NCBI RefSeq assembly: GCF_030159095.1
Contig: NZ_BRXS01000003.1
Coordinates: forward strand, 558,001 to 622,000
From: Roseisolibacter agri
Lineage (GTDB): Bacteria; Gemmatimonadota; Gemmatimonadetes; Gemmatimonadales; Gemmatimonadaceae
Direction: 5' to 3'
DNA: 64,000 nucleotides
Shown: in pieces, positions 25,033 to 34,025 of the stretch
Position numbering within the stretch: the first letter of the stretch is position 1
Layout of the letters: each line of letters opens with the position of its first letter
Translations under genes and position numbers: made by a program
The notes under the pieces: model-generated
Seen by the model: the letters and a program-made list of their open reading frames with translations, nothing else
The model's database searches: none
What the model was told of the DNA's origin: nothing

Positions 25033-25745
25033 CGCGCGCCGTGCGCCTCCTCGCGCGCCTCCTCTTCGGCGTCGTGCTGCTGCTCGGCGCGCGCCCCGCG
25101 AGCGCACAGGCCGTCCGCAAGGACGCGCCCGCGCGCGCGCCGCGCACCACGCGCCGCTGCCGCGTGGACAGCGCCGCGCAGTGGTTCCGCCGCCAGCGCG
25201 CGTGGGCCGACGAGTCACGCCACGACTGGAGCGACGAGCCGCTGCGCGCCGCGCTGCTGCGCGCCGCGGGCATCGACGCCGCGGACGCCGCGCTGCCCGG
25301 CTTCGAGATCGTGGGCCGCGCCGCCGACGCGCCCGCCCGCGGCGACGCGGCCGAGCGGACGCGGATGCTGGACTCGCTGCGCGCGCTGGCGAAGGATCGC
25401 CGCGCGCAGTGGCCCACGCGCTCCGTCGTCGGCCCCGCCGGCGTCCACGCGGTCTGGCTGCTGGTCGCCGCCGACTCGGCGCTCTCGCGCACCGCGCTGC
25501 ACCGGATGATGGAGGCCGGCCCCGACGAGTCGCCGCCCGCCGCCGTCGCCACGCTCGAGGACCGGCTGCGCGTCGCGGCCGGCCGCAAGCAGATCTACGG
25601 CACGCAGTTCGTGCTCGCGCCCGACGGCACGCCGCAGCCCGCGCCGCTCGAGGACCCGCCGCGCGTGGACCTGCGCCGCGACGCCGCCGGGCTGCCGCCG
25701 CTCGCCGCGTCCGTGTGCGCGTCGCGCGCGCCGCCGCGCCCCTGA
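25029..25745 (+). CDS. Exported DUF6624-like protein
   Basis: A 238-residue protein beginning at GTG 25029 with a signal peptide (RLLARLLFGVVLLLGARPAS). The mature region matches the layout I associate with DUF6624: QWPTRSVVGPAGVHAVWLLV, DRLRVAAGRKQIYGTQFVL, then PLEDPPRVDLRRDAAGLPPL. The function of the family is unknown. It is coupled to the upstream concanavalin-like gene, and the TonB receptor gene follows 25 nt later, so all may be one transcript. Confidence 0.72.
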   Translation: MTRAVRLLARLLFGVVLLLGARPASAQAVRKDAPARAPRTTRRCRVDSAAQWFRRQRAWADESRHDWSDEPLRAALLRAAGIDAADAALPGFEIVGRAADAPARGDAAERTRMLDSLRALAKDRRAQWPTRSVVGPAGVHAVWLLVAADSALSRTALHRMMEAGPDESPPAAVATLEDRLRVAAGRKQIYGTQFVLAPDGTPQPAPLEDPPRVDLRRDAAGLPPLAASVCASRAPPRP

Positions 25746-25770
25746 CCCTCCTCCCACCATCTCGTCGTCG

Positions 25771-28164
25771 ATGCCGATCGCCGTACCCGCACTCGCCGTC
25801 TCCACGCGCGCGCTCGGACGCGCCGCCCTCCTCGCGCTGCTCGCCGCCCCCGCGGCCGCGCACGCCCAGCGGACCGGGACCCTGCGCGGGACCGTGACCG
25901 CCGCCACCGAGAAGTCGCCGCTCGCCGGCGCGCGCGTGGCCATCGTGACGCCGGAGCGCGTCGCCATCACCGGACCCGCGGGCCGCTACGCGCTCCGCAA
26001 CCTCCCCGCCGGCCACTACGAGGTGCTGATCACGGCACTCGGCCGCGCGCCGCAGCGGCGGGAGATCGACGTCGCCGCCGGCGACACCGCGACGCTCGAC
26101 GTCGCCCTCGCCGACGGATCGCTCCTCCTCTCCAGCGTCGTCACGACCGCGACGCGCACGCCGCTGGAGGCGAGCCGCGTCGCCACGACGGTGAACGTGC
26201 TGACGCCGGAGCACGTGCGCACGAGCCCCGCCCGCGAGTCGCAGGACCTGCTGCGCGAGATCCCGGGCGTCGAGCTGCCGCGCACGTCGAGCCTCGTCGG
26301 CGGCACCGCGCAGATCGTCTCGATCCGCGGCGTGGACGAGGGGCGCACGGCGGTGCTCTTCGACGGCATCCCGGTGAACGACGCCTGGGGCGAGTGGATC
26401 GAGTGGGGGCGCGTGCCGAAGGGGATGCTCGATCGCGTGGAGGTGGTCTCCGGCGGCACGTCGAGCCTCTACGGCAACGGCGCGATGGGCGGCGTCATCT
26501 CCTTCTTCTCGCGGCCGCTCGCGCCGGGCGCCGTGACGGCGACTGTCGAGGGCGGGAGCCGCGACGCGCGCCACGTCTACGCGGCCGCGGGCGTCCCGAT
26601 CTGGGGCGCGCTGACCGCGAACGTCAGCGCCGACTACCAGGACGGCGGCGGCTACCGGCTGGTGGGCGCGGGCACCACGCGCGCGACCATCGCGGGCCGC
26701 GACACGATGGTGTCCACGGTCGCGCCGGGGCTCGTCGACGTCGCGTCGGGCGTCGTCCAGCGCAACGCGTACCTGCGGCTGAACTACGCGCCGTCGGCGC
26801 GGTGGTCCGCGTTCGCGACGGGGCACCTGTTCGGCGACACGCGCGGCACGGGCACGCCGCTCTCGCGCCAGACGCGCGAGCTGCAGCACGTGGACCTGGG
26901 CGTCGACTACGGCACCGCGGCCACCGGCCGGCTCAGCGTGCGCGCGTGGGACGGCCGGCAGGACGAGCACCAGCGCTCCGCCACGGTGCGCGCGAGCTCG
27001 GCGACCTGCGCGACGGCGTCGACCATCGCGCGGCAGTGCGAGGACAGCAGCGTGGTGGCCGACATCCCGAGCCACGACTGGGGCGCCTCCGCGCTCTGGA
27101 CGCGCGCGGTGCCCGGCCTCGAGTCGATCACGATCGGCGGCGACTACCGGCACTACAGCGGCAACTACGACGAGGTCGACTTCAACACGTCGTGCCCCGG
27201 CGCCAGCTGCGGCCGCATCACGCGCACGATCCTCTCCGGCGGCGAGCAGGCGCTGAGCGGCGCCTTCGTGCAGGCCATCGCCGCGCCGGTCGCGCCGCTG
27301 CGCGTGGAGCTGAGCGCGCGCGTGGACCGCTGGGACAACACGAACGGCCGCTCCGCGGACGCGACGGCCGGCGTCACGAGCTACCCCGACAGCAGCGCCG
27401 TCGCCTTCTCGCCGCGCGTCGGCGCGCGGTGGCAGCTGCTGCGCGGCCTCGCGGTGCACGGCGCCTACTACCAGGCCTTCCGCGCGCCGAACCTGGCCGA
27501 GCTCTATCGCAAGCAGATCACGCCGACGCAGGTCACGCTCCCCAATCCGTACCTCAAGGCGGAGCGCGCGCTCGGCCGCGAGGTGGGGCTGGAGTGGCAG
27601 CCGGCGGCGTGGGTGGACGTGAAGGGGACGTGGTACGTCGCCGACTACCGCGACTTCAACGTGCCGACGACGCTCTCCACCACGGGCGGCGTGACGACGC
27701 GCCAGCGGCGCAACGTGACGCGCACGCGCAGCCAGGGCGCCGAGGCGTACGTCGCGCTCCGACCGATCGAGGCGCTGTTCCTCAGCGCGGGCGTCAGCTA
27801 CGACGACGCGCGCCAGCAGTCGAACATCGCCGACCCGGCGCACAAGCCGCACGTCAACCGCGTCCCCTCGCCGCGCCAGACGCTCCGCGCGACGTACACC
27901 TCGCCGCTGCTCGGCGCCTACACGGCGATCTGGCGCCACGAGGGGCACACGACGACGCTGCAGGGGGCGTGGCTCGACCCCTTCACGGTCGTGGACCTGC
28001 ACGGGCGCCGCGAGGTGATCCCGGGCGTCTCCGCGTTCGCCGCGCTGGAGAACGTCGGCGACACGCGCTACCAGGTGAACCTCACCGGCGCGGGCACGAG
28101 CGCGCTGATGTCGTACGGCATGCCGCGCACGCTGCGCGTCGGCCTGACGCTCGACCGGCAGTGA
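25771..28164 (+). CDS. TonB-dependent outer-membrane receptor
   Basis: A 797-residue receptor. The signal peptide ends near AAHAQ at about residue 33. A carboxypeptidase-regulatory-like domain follows (GTLRGTVTAATEKSPLAGAR). The plug begins with SSVVTTATRTPLEASRVATT, a TonB-box-like lead-in, and has IVSIRGVDEGRTAVLFDGIP and VEVVSGGTSSLYGNGAMGG. The rest is a beta-barrel of the BtuB/FepA/CirA size. It should import a metal chelate or vitamin using TonB energy. Its stop overlaps the ATG of an ABC ATPase gene, which implies a joint pathway. Confidence 0.9.
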   Translation: MPIAVPALAVSTRALGRAALLALLAAPAAAHAQRTGTLRGTVTAATEKSPLAGARVAIVTPERVAITGPAGRYALRNLPAGHYEVLITALGRAPQRREIDVAAGDTATLDVALADGSLLLSSVVTTATRTPLEASRVATTVNVLTPEHVRTSPARESQDLLREIPGVELPRTSSLVGGTAQIVSIRGVDEGRTAVLFDGIPVNDAWGEWIEWGRVPKGMLDRVEVVSGGTSSLYGNGAMGGVISFFSRPLAPGAVTATVEGGSRDARHVYAAAGVPIWGALTANVSADYQDGGGYRLVGAGTTRATIAGRDTMVSTVAPGLVDVASGVVQRNAYLRLNYAPSARWSAFATGHLFGDTRGTGTPLSRQTRELQHVDLGVDYGTAATGRLSVRAWDGRQDEHQRSATVRASSATCATASTIARQCEDSSVVADIPSHDWGASALWTRAVPGLESITIGGDYRHYSGNYDEVDFNTSCPGASCGRITRTILSGGEQALSGAFVQAIAAPVAPLRVELSARVDRWDNTNGRSADATAGVTSYPDSSAVAFSPRVGARWQLLRGLAVHGAYYQAFRAPNLAELYRKQITPTQVTLPNPYLKAERALGREVGLEWQPAAWVDVKGTWYVADYRDFNVPTTLSTTGGVTTRQRRNVTRTRSQGAEAYVALRPIEALFLSAGVSYDDARQQSNIADPAHKPHVNRVPSPRQTLRATYTSPLLGAYTAIWRHEGHTTTLQGAWLDPFTVVDLHGRREVIPGVSAFAALENVGDTRYQVNLTGAGTSALMSYGMPRTLRVGLTLDRQ

Positions 28165-28889
28165 TGGAATCGCCCGCGCGCCTCGCCGTGCGCGCGCTGC
28201 GCAAGCGCTTCGGGGCGATCGAGGCGGTGCGCGACGCGACGTTCGACGTGCGCGCGGGCGAGGTCGTGGGGCTCCTCGGCCCCAACGGCGCGGGGAAGAG
28301 CACGATCCTGGAGTGCCTCGCCGGGCTCCTCCCCGCCGACGGCGGCACGGTGCACGTGGACGGACGCGCGCTCGCGCCCGACGCGCGCCGCGCGGCGCTG
28401 TTCTACCTGCCCGACGGCGTCGCGCCGTGGCCCGACGCGACCGTCGCTCACGTGCTGGACCTCGCGGCCGACGCGTGGGGCACGCCCGCCGACGCGCGGC
28501 GCGCGTGGGCCGACGACGCGGCCGTCGCGCTCGACGTGGCCGCGCTGCGCGACCGCCGCGTCGGCGCGCTCTCCAAGGGGCAGCGCAAGCGCGTGCTGGT
28601 CGCGCTGGCGCTGCTCGTGCCGCGGCCGCTCGTGCTGATGGACGAGCCGTTCGATGGGCTCGACCTGCGGCAGACGCGCGCGGCGATCGCGCTCTTCCGC
28701 CGCGTCGTGGCCGGCGGCCGGTCGCTGCTCGTGTCGATCCACGCGATGCGCGACGCGGAGCGCGTCTGCGACCGGCTGGTGCTCGTGAGCGACGGCGTCG
28801 CGCGGGCCGAGGGGACGCCGGACGCGCTGCGCGCGCAGGCGGGGCTGCCGGGCGGCGACCTCGAGGACGTCTTCCTCGCGCTGGCGTGA
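28164..28889 (+). CDS. ABC transporter ATP-binding protein
   Basis: A 241-residue ATPase. Walker A is GPNGAGKST, the signature is LSKGQRKR (a common exporter-type variant of LSGGQ), Walker B is PLVLMDEP and the H-loop is SIHAMRD. The start overlaps the TonB receptor stop (TGATG), and the stop overlaps the start of the permease gene (GTGA). This points to a complete transporter with the next gene, of the ABC-2/Gld-like type. Unlike the BtuCD-type importers usually paired with TonB receptors, no periplasmic binding protein is present. Confidence 0.92.
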   Translation: MESPARLAVRALRKRFGAIEAVRDATFDVRAGEVVGLLGPNGAGKSTILECLAGLLPADGGTVHVDGRALAPDARRAALFYLPDGVAPWPDATVAHVLDLAADAWGTPADARRAWADDAAVALDVAALRDRRVGALSKGQRKRVLVALALLVPRPLVLMDEPFDGLDLRQTRAAIALFRRVVAGGRSLLVSIHAMRDAERVCDRLVLVSDGVARAEGTPDALRAQAGLPGGDLEDVFLALA

Positions 28890-30256
28890 GCGGCACGGCA
28901 CGCGCCCTTCGCGCGCTGTTCCGCAAGGAGTGGCGCGAGCTCGCGGCCTCGCGCGCCACGCTGCTCTTCGCCGCCGCGCTCGGGCCACTCGTGGGCGACG
29001 CGTACCGCACCGCCGCGCGCGCCTACGCGGAGGCGAGCGGCGCGGCGGGCGGGCCGGCGGCGCTCGCGCAGGGGCTCAGCCCCCTGGACGGCATCGTCGT
29101 GCCGACGTTCGGCGCGTACGCGCTGGCGGCGGCGCTGCTCTTCCCCTTCGTCGTGATCCGGCTCGTGTCGGCCGAGAAGGAGAGCGGCGCGCTGCGGCTG
29201 TTGCTGCAGGCGCCGACCGGCGTGGGCGCGCAGCTCGCGGTGAAGGCGGCGACGCTGCTGACGGCGTGGCTGCTGGCGTGGATGCCCGGCCTCATCGCGC
29301 TCGCGCTCTGGCGTGCGTCCGGCGGCCATCTCGATGCCGCGGAGACGCTCGCGGTGCTGATGGGCCACCTGCTGCGCGGCGCGCTGGTGGTCGCGCTGGG
29401 CGCGCTCGCGGCGGCGGTCACGGAGAGCGCGGCCAGCGCGGCCGTCGTCGCGCTCGCGGCGACGCTGGGCGCGTGGGCGCTCGACTTCGCGGCGCAGGTG
29501 AACGGCGGCGCGCTGGTGGCGGTGGCGCGCTTCACCCCCGACGCCGCGCTGCGCGCGTTCGAGCGCGGCGAGGTGCGGCTGGACGTGACCGCGGTCGTCG
29601 TCGTCACGGTGGCGGGACTGCTCGCGCTCGCGGCGGCGTGGCTGCATCCGGGGCGCGCGCGCACGCCGCGCCTCGCGCGCACGGCGGTGGTGCTGGCGCT
29701 GCTCGCCGTCGCGCTGCCCGCGGCGGCGCGCCTGCGCGCGAGCGCGGACGCGAGCGAGGACCGGCGCAACTCGCTGTCCGCCGCCGACGCGCGCGCGCTC
29801 GCCGCCGTGCGCGCGCCGCTGCGCGTGACCGTCCACCTCGCGCCCGAGGACCCGCGGCTGGCGGACCTGGAGGGCGGCGTGCTGCGGAAGCTGCGCCGCG
29901 CGCTGCCACGCGTGGACGTGCGCTACGCCGCGTCCACGTCCACGGGGCTGTTCGAGCGTCCGGGCGAGCGCTACGGCGAGATCTGGTACGAGATGTCGGG
30001 GCGGCGCGCGCTGCAGCGCTCCACCACGGAACCGATCGTCCTCGAGACCGTGTACGGGCTGGCCGGCATCGCGCAGCCCGCGCCCGACGACGCGCCCGCA
30101 TATCCCGGCCATCCGCACCGCGCGCCCACGCGCGGCACGGCGTGGCTGCTCTTCGGCGCGTGGCCGCTGGCCGTCACGCTGCTCTGGCTCCTGGGCCGAC
30201 GGCAGCGCACGGGACCCGAACGGCGAACTGCTTCAGACAGGATTACGACGGATTGA
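28886..30256 (+). CDS. ABC-2-type permease with C-terminal GldG-like part
   Basis: A 456-residue membrane protein. About six hydrophobic segments lie in residues 20-270, including the conserved FPFVVIRLVSAEKESGALRL early loop. A soluble region of about 130 residues follows (SLSAADARALAAVRAPLRVT, EDPRLADLEGGVLRKLRRAL) that resembles the GldG-type extracytoplasmic domain, then a last membrane helix. It starts at GTG 28886, overlapping the ATPase stop. Its final residues (about TGPERRTASDRITTD) are encoded by a family D repeat element, so the original C-terminus was replaced or extended by that element. Confidence 0.8.
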   Translation: MSGTARALRALFRKEWRELAASRATLLFAAALGPLVGDAYRTAARAYAEASGAAGGPAALAQGLSPLDGIVVPTFGAYALAAALLFPFVVIRLVSAEKESGALRLLLQAPTGVGAQLAVKAATLLTAWLLAWMPGLIALALWRASGGHLDAAETLAVLMGHLLRGALVVALGALAAAVTESAASAAVVALAATLGAWALDFAAQVNGGALVAVARFTPDAALRAFERGEVRLDVTAVVVVTVAGLLALAAAWLHPGRARTPRLARTAVVLALLAVALPAAARLRASADASEDRRNSLSAADARALAAVRAPLRVTVHLAPEDPRLADLEGGVLRKLRRALPRVDVRYAASTSTGLFERPGERYGEIWYEMSGRRALQRSTTEPIVLETVYGLAGIAQPAPDDAPAYPGHPHRAPTRGTAWLLFGAWPLAVTLLWLLGRRQRTGPERRTASDRITTD

Positions 30257-30381
30257 ACGGACAAGAGCCGGATTACGCTCCACGCGGAGCGAGAGGCTGT
30301 CCCGCCACGCGGAGCGTAATCCGGCTCTTGTCCGTCTAATCTGTCTAATCCTGTCTAATGCTTTTCAGGGTCCGGCGCGCC
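30207..30381. repeat. Intergenic hairpin repeat, family D, entering a gene
   Basis: A perfect 25-bp inner stem (30257-30281 with 30311-30335) within a longer imperfect inverted repeat. The left outer arm GGGACCCGAACGGC lies inside the ABC permease frame, whose TGA is at 30254-30256. The right outer arm GGGTCCGGCGCG ends 9 nt before the SelO stop codon. Confidence 0.85.
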
Positions 30382-30389
30382 GACCGTCC

Positions 30390-31979
30390 TCACGAGCTGC
30401 ACGACAGCATCGAGCACCCCGCGCGGTCGCGCGCCCACTCGGGCCGCCGCGCGGCGAACTGCGCATGCTCGGGCTGGTCGTCGTACGGGCGGCGCATGAC
30501 CTCCAGCAGCGTGTGCACCATCGACGGGTCGCCCGCCTCCGCCGCGTCGATCGCCTGCTGCGCGAGGTAGTTGCGGAGCACGTAGCGCGGGTTGGCGGCG
30601 TGCATGCGCGCGCGCCGCGCCGCGAACGGCTCGCCGGCCGCGACCAGCGCGTGCCAGCGCCGCAGCCACGCGGCCAGCGTCGCGCCGTGCGCCGCGCGCT
30701 TGTCCGCGTCGTAGAAGACGTCGCCGAGCAGCGCCAGCGCGGCATCATCGTCATCGGGCACCGTCTCGATCTCGCCGAGCGCGCGGAAGAACAGCGTGTA
30801 GTCCACCTCCGCCTCGTAGAGCAGCGCGAACGCCTCGCCCACGAGCGCGCGCGCCGGGTCGGTGGCGTCGCTCAGCGCCGGCAGCCCGAACTTCGCCGCC
30901 AGCATCGCGTCGTACTCGGCCACGTACGTCGCGTGGTAGCGGTCGATGCCCGCCTGCAGCGGCTCGACCGACGGGAAGAGCGGCGAGATCGCGCGCGCCA
31001 GCTGCATCAGGTTCCACTGCGCGATCGCGGGCTGCTGCTCGTAGCGGTAGCGCCGCCCGCCCGCGTCGGTGGTGTTGGGCGTCCACGTCGGGTCGAAGTC
31101 GTCGAGCCACCCGTACGGCCCGTAGTCGATCGTGAGGCCCAGGATCGACATGTTGTCGGTGTTCATCACCCCGTGCACGAAGCCCACGCGCATCCAGTGC
31201 ACGATCATGCGTGCCGTGCGCTCGCACACCTCGCGGAACCAGCCGGCCCGCATCTCCTCGGCCGTGCCCTCGAGATGCGGGTAGTCGCGCGCGATGGTGA
31301 AGTCGACGAGCCGCGCCAGGTTCTCGGTGTCGCCGCGGGCGGTGAAGATCTCGAAGTTGCCGAAGCGGATGAACGACGGCGCGACGCGGCACACGACCGC
31401 GCCCGGCTCGGGGCGCGGGTGGCCGTCGTAGAACATGTCGCGCACGACCTGCTCGCCCGTCGTCACGACGGACAGCGCGCGCGTCGTCGGCACGCCCAGG
31501 TGGTGCATCGCCTCGCTGCACAGGAACTCGCGGATGGACGAGCGCAGCACGGCGCGCCCGTCCGCGGTGCGCGAGTAGGGCGTGGGGCCCGCGCCCTTGA
31601 GCTGCAGCTCCCACCGCTCGCCGGCCGCGTTGACGACCTCGCCGAGCGTGATCGCGCGCCCGTCGCCGAGCTGGCCGGCCCAGTGCCCGAACTGGTGGCC
31701 GCCGTAGCACGCGGCGTACGGCTGCATGCCGGGGAGCAGCGCGTTGCCGCCGAACACCTCCGCGAACCACGGCTCGCGCACGTCGTCCTCGGTGAAGCCG
31801 ACGAGCGCCGCGACCTCGCGCGCGTGCGCCAGCAGCCGCGGCGCGGCCACGGGCGTCGGCGCGACGGGGCTCCAGGCGGCGCCGAGCACCTGCCGGCGGC
31901 GGGGCGACTGCTCGGGGTCGCCGGGCAGCTCGGCGACGAAGCGATTGTCGAAGGTGGGAAGCGTGGGTGCGGCGGTCAC
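30390..31979 (-). CDS. selO: Protein adenylyltransferase SelO (YdiU/UPF0061)
   Basis: A 529-residue SelO pseudokinase-fold AMPylase that transfers AMP from ATP to Ser/Thr/Tyr of target proteins. Family landmarks are [65 protein letters not shown] and [10 protein letters not shown]. The C-terminus CSMLSCSS keeps the conserved redox-type Cys-Ser-Ser end. I start at GTG 31979, giving the normal N-terminus with [13 protein letters not shown]; an upstream extension comes from a repeat element. SelO is linked to redox stress responses in known cases. Confidence 0.93.
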   Translation of the reverse strand: MTAAPTLPTFDNRFVAELPGDPEQSPRRRQVLGAAWSPVAPTPVAAPRLLAHAREVAALVGFTEDDVREPWFAEVFGGNALLPGMQPYAACYGGHQFGHWAGQLGDGRAITLGEVVNAAGERWELQLKGAGPTPYSRTADGRAVLRSSIREFLCSEAMHHLGVPTTRALSVVTTGEQVVRDMFYDGHPRPEPGAVVCRVAPSFIRFGNFEIFTARGDTENLARLVDFTIARDYPHLEGTAEEMRAGWFREVCERTARMIVHWMRVGFVHGVMNTDNMSILGLTIDYGPYGWLDDFDPTWTPNTTDAGGRRYRYEQQPAIAQWNLMQLARAISPLFPSVEPLQAGIDRYHATYVAEYDAMLAAKFGLPALSDATDPARALVGEAFALLYEAEVDYTLFFRALGEIETVPDDDDAALALLGDVFYDADKRAAHGATLAAWLRRWHALVAAGEPFAARRARMHAANPRYVLRNYLAQQAIDAAEAGDPSMVHTLLEVMRRPYDDQPEHAQFAARRPEWARDRAGCSMLSCSS

Positions 31980-32045
31980 GGCGATGCGGGCAGCGGTCGA
32001 TGCGGCGCGGAACGAGGGCGCACCTGTGCTACACCACGAATCGTG

Positions 32046-32219
32046 CGCGGCCGAGTCCTTGGGCCTTCGGAGGGGATGCGAATGCTTCGGATCTGAACGA
32101 ATGCTTCGGATCGCTCCTCGAAGCGCACGGAGCGTGGCCGCCATGCGGGACGATCCGGAGTATCCGCACTCATCCGAAGGATCCGCATCCCCCCAACAGG
32201 CACGGTCGTCCGGCGCGCC
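32046..32219. repeat. Intergenic hairpin repeat, family B
   Basis: Stem pairs GGGCCTTCGGAGGGGATGCG-side sequence with the GGATCCGCATCCCCCCAACAG side. GGAT and GAATGC words are phased in the left arm. The apical block (CGGAGCGTGGCCGCCATGCG) is in the inverted sense relative to other B copies. It ends 3 nt from the stop codon of the JAMM-like gene. Confidence 0.75.
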
Positions 32220-32221
32220 GA

Positions 32222-33061
32222 TCAGCGGTGCCCGTCCAGCCGGTCGAAGTCGCGGGCGGGGATCTCGACGGTCGTGAAGCCGTTCGTCACCCACGCGCTC
32301 TCCAGCCCGAGCGACGTGCGCAGCCAGCGGTAGAGCTGCACGTCCGACAGGCTCGGCGCGTTGGCGCCGGCGACGTCCGCGTCGCGCTTCTCGAGATAGA
32401 ACGGGTGGTTGTGCAGGTGCGCGCGCACCGTCCACCCGTCGGCGCGGTCGCGCGCGACGTGCGCCATGAGCGGATCGAGCTTCGGCGGCCACGGCGCGCC
32501 GCTGGCCGCCTGGTAGACGCGCAGCTGCGCGGGCCGCTCGCCGGTCGCGGCACGGTGGAGCAGCAGCGCCTGGAGCTCCGTCGGGCGCGCGGCCATCGGG
32601 AAGCGCGCCGCCTGCGCGTCGATCAGCAGCGCCTCCAGGCAGCCGATCGGGCGGAGCGTCCCGACGACGCCGTCGCGCACGAGGCGCCCGTTCCCAGCCT
32701 CGCGCCGCAGCGTCGAGTCGGGGCGGCTGCCCAGGTGGTCGATCTGCCGCTGGAGGAGCGTGCGCGCGTCGGTCGCGCCGAGCGCGGCGGCGACCGTGTC
32801 GCGGAACGCGCGGAGCGCGGGCAGCGCGGCAGGGTCCCAGACGGTCGGCAGGGCGTCGGCCGGGAGGGTCCATCGCTGCCAGGCCGTGTCGGCGCGCTGC
32901 GCCAGGATCTCCGGTGCGGCCGGCCAGGCACAGCGACCCGCCGGACGCGTCGCCGCCCCCGGACGCGCGCAGGCCGTACAGGCGGCGAGGATGCCGCCCC
33001 CGAGGACGGCCAGGGTCACGCCGCGCTTGACGGATCGAACGAGCGAGCATATATAACTCAC
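32222..33061 (-). CDS. Lipoprotein with JAMM/MPN-like metalloprotease motif
   Basis: Up to 279 residues, starting at GTG 33061, with a positively charged lead (RSVKRG) and lipobox GILAAC at Cys28. A GTG at 33019 would give a shorter signal. In the C-terminal half, H217-N-H219-P and S237-L-S-D240 (AHLHNHPF, then [12 protein letters not shown]) match the JAMM zinc motif HxHP...SxxD. The expected upstream glutamate is not certain. If correct, this is an extracytoplasmic zinc peptidase or isopeptidase-like protein, an unusual location for the fold. It is transcribed divergently from the ArsR gene across an AT-rich palindrome. Confidence 0.6.
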   Translation of the reverse strand: MSYICSLVRSVKRGVTLAVLGGGILAACTACARPGAATRPAGRCAWPAAPEILAQRADTAWQRWTLPADALPTVWDPAALPALRAFRDTVAAALGATDARTLLQRQIDHLGSRPDSTLRREAGNGRLVRDGVVGTLRPIGCLEALLIDAQAARFPMAARPTELQALLLHRAATGERPAQLRVYQAASGAPWPPKLDPLMAHVARDRADGWTVRAHLHNHPFYLEKRDADVAGANAPSLSDVQLYRWLRTSLGLESAWVTNGFTTVEIPARDFDRLDGHR

Positions 33062-33071
33062 AGGTTATATA
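33050..33071. promoter_or_regulatory. AT-rich palindromic operator/promoter of ArsR-SRPBCC operon
   Basis: TATATAAC (33050-33057) and GTTATATA (33064-33071) are perfect inverted 8-mers separated by six bases, an extreme AT island in this genome. The site is 17 nt upstream of the ArsR start and overlaps the start of the divergent lipoprotein gene. It fits an autoregulatory ArsR-family operator that also contains -10-like TATA sequences for both directions. Confidence 0.6.
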
Positions 33072-33087
33072 AATAGAGAGCTATCCG

Positions 33088-33447
33088 ATGCGCCTCTCGC
33101 CGCACCTCGACGCGACCTTCGCCGCCCTCGCCGACCCGACGCGGCGCGCCATCCTCGCCCGGCTGGCCACCGGCGAGGCGACCGTGACCGAGCTGGCCGA
33201 GCCGTTCGCGATGAGCCAGCCGGCGATCTCGAAGCACCTCAAGGTGCTCGAGCGCGCCGGCCTGATCAGCCGCGGGCGCGACGCCCAGCGGCGGCCGTGC
33301 CGCCTGGAGGTGGGCCCGCTCGACGAGGCGACCGCCTGGATCGAGCGCTACCGCGAGCTCTGGGCCGCCAACTACCAGCGCCTCGACGCCCTGCTCGGCG
33401 AGCTCCGGGCGGCGCACGGCGACGACTCCACCACCAAGGGAGGCTGA
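33088..33447 (+). CDS. ArsR-family winged-helix repressor
   Basis: A 119-residue ArsR/SmtB-fold regulator. HLDATFAALADPTRRAILAR is the family N-terminus, and the recognition region is VTELAEPFAMSQPAISKHLK followed by VLERAGLISRGRD. There are no clustered metal-binding cysteines, so it probably senses something other than a metal or acts constitutively. It is followed 2 nt later by an SRPBCC-domain gene, a common pairing. A palindrome 17 nt upstream is the likely autoregulatory site. A paralogous pair occurs at 58217-59063. Confidence 0.9.
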   Translation: MRLSPHLDATFAALADPTRRAILARLATGEATVTELAEPFAMSQPAISKHLKVLERAGLISRGRDAQRRPCRLEVGPLDEATAWIERYRELWAANYQRLDALLGELRAAHGDDSTTKGG

Positions 33448-33449
33448 CC

Positions 33450-33938
33450 ATGCCGCACACGCTCGACGTGACCCTGCCGTCCGACCGCGAGATCCGCGTC
33501 ACGCGCACCTTCGACGCGCCGCGCGCGGTCGTCTTCGCCTGCCACACGGAGCCCGACCTCGTGCGCCGCTGGCTCCTCGGCCCGCCGGGGTGGAGCATGC
33601 CCGTGTGCGACATCGACCTGCGCGAGGGCGGGCAGTACCGCTACGTCTGGCGCAGCGACGCCGACGGGAGCGAGTTCGGCTTCCGCGGCGAGTTCCGCGA
33701 GATCGTCGCGCCGGAGCGCGTGGTGCACACCGAGCGACCCGACGCCGCCGCGAACATGGGCGACGCGCTCTGCACGCTGACGCTCGTCGAGCGCGACGGC
33801 CGCACGACGCTCACGCAGACGATGCGCTTCGACACGCCCGCGATCCGCGACCAGGCGCTGCAGACGGGGATGACGGACGGGATGGGCGCGAGCTACGACC
33901 GCCTGGAGCGCGAGCTCCTCCAGCAGCCGGTCGGCTGA
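33450..33938 (+). CDS. SRPBCC (AHSA1-like) domain protein
   Basis: A 162-residue START/SRPBCC-fold protein of the AHSA1 type. It shows EIRVTRTFDAPRAVVFACHT, PDLVRRWLLGPPGWSMPVCD, LREGGQYRYVWRSDADG and the C-terminal GMTDGMGASYDRLERELL helix. Such proteins bind small hydrophobic ligands in a deep cavity. It is translated from ATG 33450 with GGAGG 6-10 nt upstream, 2 nt after the ArsR stop, so the two are one operon; a ligand-handling partner for the regulator is plausible. A strong hairpin follows directly. Confidence 0.88.
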   Translation: MPHTLDVTLPSDREIRVTRTFDAPRAVVFACHTEPDLVRRWLLGPPGWSMPVCDIDLREGGQYRYVWRSDADGSEFGFRGEFREIVAPERVVHTERPDAAANMGDALCTLTLVERDGRTTLTQTMRFDTPAIRDQALQTGMTDGMGASYDRLERELLQQPVG

Positions 33939-33940
33939 GG

Positions 33941-33996
33941 GCGGGCGTCCGCCGCGCGCGCGCTCGCGACACTTGCGGCGCGCGGCGGACGCCCGC
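33941..33996 (+). terminator. GC-rich hairpin after the ArsR-SRPBCC operon
   Basis: Perfect 19-bp arms (33941-33959 and 33978-33996; GCGGGCGTCCGCCGCGCGC and its inverse) with an 18-nt loop, starting 2 nt after the SRPBCC stop codon. There is no T-tract, so it is a terminator by position and stability only. Confidence 0.6.
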
Positions 33997-34025
33997 ACCG
34001 TCGGGGCATCTTTCCGGAGGTCGCC

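Noticed and set aside
23938-29010. Very long minus-strand open frame opposite the DUF1080-like to ABC permease genes
   Set aside because: Arginine-rich low-complexity translation, antisense to five well-supported genes. It is a composition artefact.
28164-30256. Copper-delivery NosFY-type transporter
   Set aside because: The ATPase-permease pair looked similar in type, but no NosD, NosZ or NosL gene and no copper-binding motif is nearby.
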